The notes under the pieces: model-generated
What the model saw: the letters and a program-made list of their open reading frames with translations, nothing else
What the model was told of the DNA's origin: nothing
Database searches by the model: none
NCBI GenBank assembly: GCA_045590855.1
Contig: JAZNRV010000099.1
Coordinates: 1 to 5,081 of the forward strand
Source of the DNA: RGIG3009 sp045590855
Lineage (GTDB): Bacteria; Bacillota; Clostridia; Oscillospirales; Acutalibacteraceae
DNA length: 5,081 bases
Direction of reading: 5' to 3'
Made by a program: the position numbers and the translations under genes
In this document: piece by piece, positions 3,326 through 5,081 of the stretch
How the letters are laid out: each line of letters starts with the position of its first letter
How positions within the stretch are numbered: position 1 is the stretch's first letter

Positions 3326-5032
3326 ATGAACAAAAAACTCATCGGCAAAATCGTAGCCGTCGGTGTGCTTTTGGTAGCGTTCGTGGTACTCGCTGTTTTG
3401 CTTCCGGGTCAACATAACCTGAAGTGCGGCGAATGCGACGGTACCGGCATGGTCGACGCGGCGGTTTGCGAAGTCTGCACCGGCAGCGGTGTCGGCGACG
3501 AAGTCGCGCCCAGTAACTATTACAGCACCGTCATGGCACTCGCACCCCCGGTAATCGCCATCGTCTTGGCTCTGATTACTAAGGAAGTGTACAGCTCGCT
3601 GTTCATCGGCGTGTTGGCAGGTGCGCTGCTTTATTCCAACTTCAACGTCATCGGCGCGGTAGACGCCATTGTCAACGACGGCTTTATCGCCAACGTGGGC
3701 GACGGGTGGAATGCCGGTATCTTGATTTTCTTGGTACTGCTCGGCATCATGGTCGCCTTGGTCAATGCGGCGGGCGGCTCGGCGGCATTTGGTCGTTGGG
3801 CAAAAACCCACGTCAAAACCCGCACCGGCGCGCAACTTGCCACCTTTGCGCTCGGCGTGCTCATTTTCATTGACGACTATTTCAACTGCCTGACGGTGGG
3901 TAGCGTTATGCGTCCTGTCACCGACAGCCATAACATTTCCCGCGCCAAATTCTCGTACATTATCGACGCCACTGCCGCGCCGATTTGTATGATTGCCCCT
4001 ATTTCGTCGTGGGCGGCAGCCGTCACCAGCGTGGTGGGCGAAGAAAACGGCCTTACCTACTTCATCCGCGCCATCCCCTACAACTTCTATTCCCTGCTCA
4101 CCATCGTCATGGTAGTTGCCATCGCGGTCATGAAGTTCGATTACGGCCCCATGCGCCGTTATGAACTCAACGCCATCGGCGGCGATATCTTCTCGGATAA
4201 CGACGGTGTCGAAAGCATTGACGAAGAAGTGTCTTCCAAAGGCAAAGTTATCGACCTTATCTTCCCCGTGTTGATGCTCATTGCCTCTTGTGTCATCGGC
4301 ATGATTTATACCGGCGGCTTCTTCACCGCCGACAGTGGCGCACAATGGAACTTGGCTACCGCGTTTGCCAATTCCGATGCTTCTGCCGGTTTGTCGTGGG
4401 GCGCACTCATTGCAACCGTTCTCACCATTCTCTATTTGGTTGCTCGCCGCGTCATTTCCTTCAAAACCGCCATGAACGCTATTCCCAAAGGCTTTAGTGC
4501 TATGGTCCCCGCCATCATCATTTTGGTGTTTGCTTGGACCTTGGGCGGCATCACCCGCGGCATGCTCGGCGCTGACATTTTTGTCAAAGTTGCCATCGGC
4601 GGCGCAGCAGAAAGCTTGGCGGCATTCTTACCCGCCGTTATCTTCCTTATCGCCTTTGGTTTGGCATTTGCCACCGGTACGTCTTGGGGTACGTTTGGCA
4701 TCTTGCTTCCCATCGTCATCACAGTGTTCACGGGTGCGGGCGAAATTCTCGTTATCGCCATGTCTGCTTGCTTGGCAGGTGCGGTTTGCGGTGACCACTG
4801 CTCCCCCATTTCCGATACCACTATCATGGCTTCGGCGGGTGCGCAATGCAACCACGTCAACCACGTTTCCACGCAGTTGCCGTATGCCCTCACCGTGGCA
4901 GGTGTTTCCACCGTATCGTACATTCTCGCCGGTTTCATTCAAAACTGGCTGATTGTACTGCCCATCGCCATTGTGCTGATGCTGGCTACCTTGTTCGTCA
5001 TCAAAGCGGCAACTCAAAAGAAAACCGCCTAA
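3326..5032 (+). CDS. NhaC-family Na+/H+ antiporter with an N-terminal CxxCxGxG insertion
   Basis: A polytopic membrane protein of 568 residues in the NhaC antiporter family, predicted to exchange cytoplasmic Na+ for H+. Relatives that move organic anions exist, so the substrate is inferred. Family signatures are clear: FIDDYFN (181-187) with paired membrane acidic residues, GTSWGTFG (451-458), GDHCSPISDTT (489-499) and CNHVNHVSTQLPYAL (508-522). Hydrophobic segments occur at about 9-27, 68-84, 92-110, 131-149, 170-184, 214-236, 255-269, 310-328, 356-373, 391-408, 432-450, 459-483 and 519-560 (probably two). A charged loop lies at 270-307. The odd part is residues 34-55, CGECDGTG and CEVCTGSG, two zinc-finger-like repeats between the first and second hydrophobic segments; by the positive-inside rule they would face outward. 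The ATG follows a good ribosome binding site and a perfect promoter, and a terminator follows the stop, so the gene is probably monocistronic. Confidence 0.92.
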   Translation: MNKKLIGKIVAVGVLLVAFVVLAVLLPGQHNLKCGECDGTGMVDAAVCEVCTGSGVGDEVAPSNYYSTVMALAPPVIAIVLALITKEVYSSLFIGVLAGALLYSNFNVIGAVDAIVNDGFIANVGDGWNAGILIFLVLLGIMVALVNAAGGSAAFGRWAKTHVKTRTGAQLATFALGVLIFIDDYFNCLTVGSVMRPVTDSHNISRAKFSYIIDATAAPICMIAPISSWAAAVTSVVGEENGLTYFIRAIPYNFYSLLTIVMVVAIAVMKFDYGPMRRYELNAIGGDIFSDNDGVESIDEEVSSKGKVIDLIFPVLMLIASCVIGMIYTGGFFTADSGAQWNLATAFANSDASAGLSWGALIATVLTILYLVARRVISFKTAMNAIPKGFSAMVPAIIILVFAWTLGGITRGMLGADIFVKVAIGGAAESLAAFLPAVIFLIAFGLAFATGTSWGTFGILLPIVITVFTGAGEILVIAMSACLAGAVCGDHCSPISDTTIMASAGAQCNHVNHVSTQLPYALTVAGVSTVSYILAGFIQNWLIVLPIAIVLMLATLFVIKAATQKKTA

Positions 5033-5052
5033 ACCAATCACAAACGAAACAG

Positions 5053-5081
5053 CCCCCGCTCAAACTTTGAGCGGGGGTTTT
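5053..5081 (+). terminator. Intrinsic terminator of the NhaC gene (U-tract cut by window end)
   Basis: CCCCCGCTCAAA (5053-5064) and TTTGAGCGGGGG (5066-5077) are perfect 12-nt inverted arms around one C; as RNA this folds into about a 10-bp stem. At least four T residues follow and the window stops within them. It lies 20 nt after the stop codon, as expected for a rho-independent terminator. Confidence 0.93.

Noticed and set aside
3170..4345. A 391-codon open frame on the minus strand across the antiporter gene
   Set aside because: It is a shadow of the NhaC gene: its His/Asp/Gly-rich translation has no domain, it crosses the divergent promoter region and runs into the start of the 84-aa gene, and the plus strand has clear family motifs, promoter and terminator.

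Overview
The window looks like chromosomal DNA of a Gram-positive anaerobe of the class Clostridia, possibly an uncultured gut Oscillospirales-type lineage. The reasons are the trmN6-rsmI gene pair (a Firmicutes arrangement), strong AGGAGG-like ribosome binding sites before nearly every gene, a near-textbook sigma-A promoter, three small proteins with a clostridial look, and a palindrome/heptamer repeat cluster of the kind I recall from clostridial intergenic DNA. The taxon is inferred from style, not from a marker gene. No phage, insertion sequence, CRISPR array, rRNA or tRNA is visible.

Layout: (1) 1-164 holds what may be the last codons of an upstream gene and then a non-coding repeat cluster: two short perfect hairpins followed by about four CTCTTCA heptamers. 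(2) 165-2201, plus strand, is a compact three-gene operon: trmN6 (tRNA adenine-N6 methyltransferase), rsmI (16S rRNA 2'-O-methyltransferase) and a membrane-anchored protein of unknown function, with 16-nt overlap and 4-nt gap junctions. (3) 3173-2196, minus strand, is a compact operon of three small unknown proteins (84, 112 and 130 aa) joined by an 11-nt overlap and a 2-nt gap. It runs head-on into the plus-strand operon, and the two last genes share the hexamer CTATAA as overlapping Leu-stop codons. (4) 3174-3325 is a divergent promoter region: a perfect TTGACA-N17-TATAAT promoter faces right, and a promoter with a sporulation-sigma-like -10 (CATACACT) faces left. (5) 3326-5032 is a monocistronic NhaC-family Na+/H+ antiporter closed by a strong intrinsic terminator at the window edge.

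The first operon is housekeeping RNA modification plus one unknown passenger. The antiporter is an independent ion-homeostasis unit. The least described parts are the three-gene small-protein cluster, possibly expressed in the sporulation mother cell, and a two-repeat CxxCxGxG (DnaJ / anti-TRAP-like) cysteine module inserted after the first membrane helix of the antiporter. A hairpin with a U-rich tail, hidden inside the opposing gene, may terminate the plus-strand operon.
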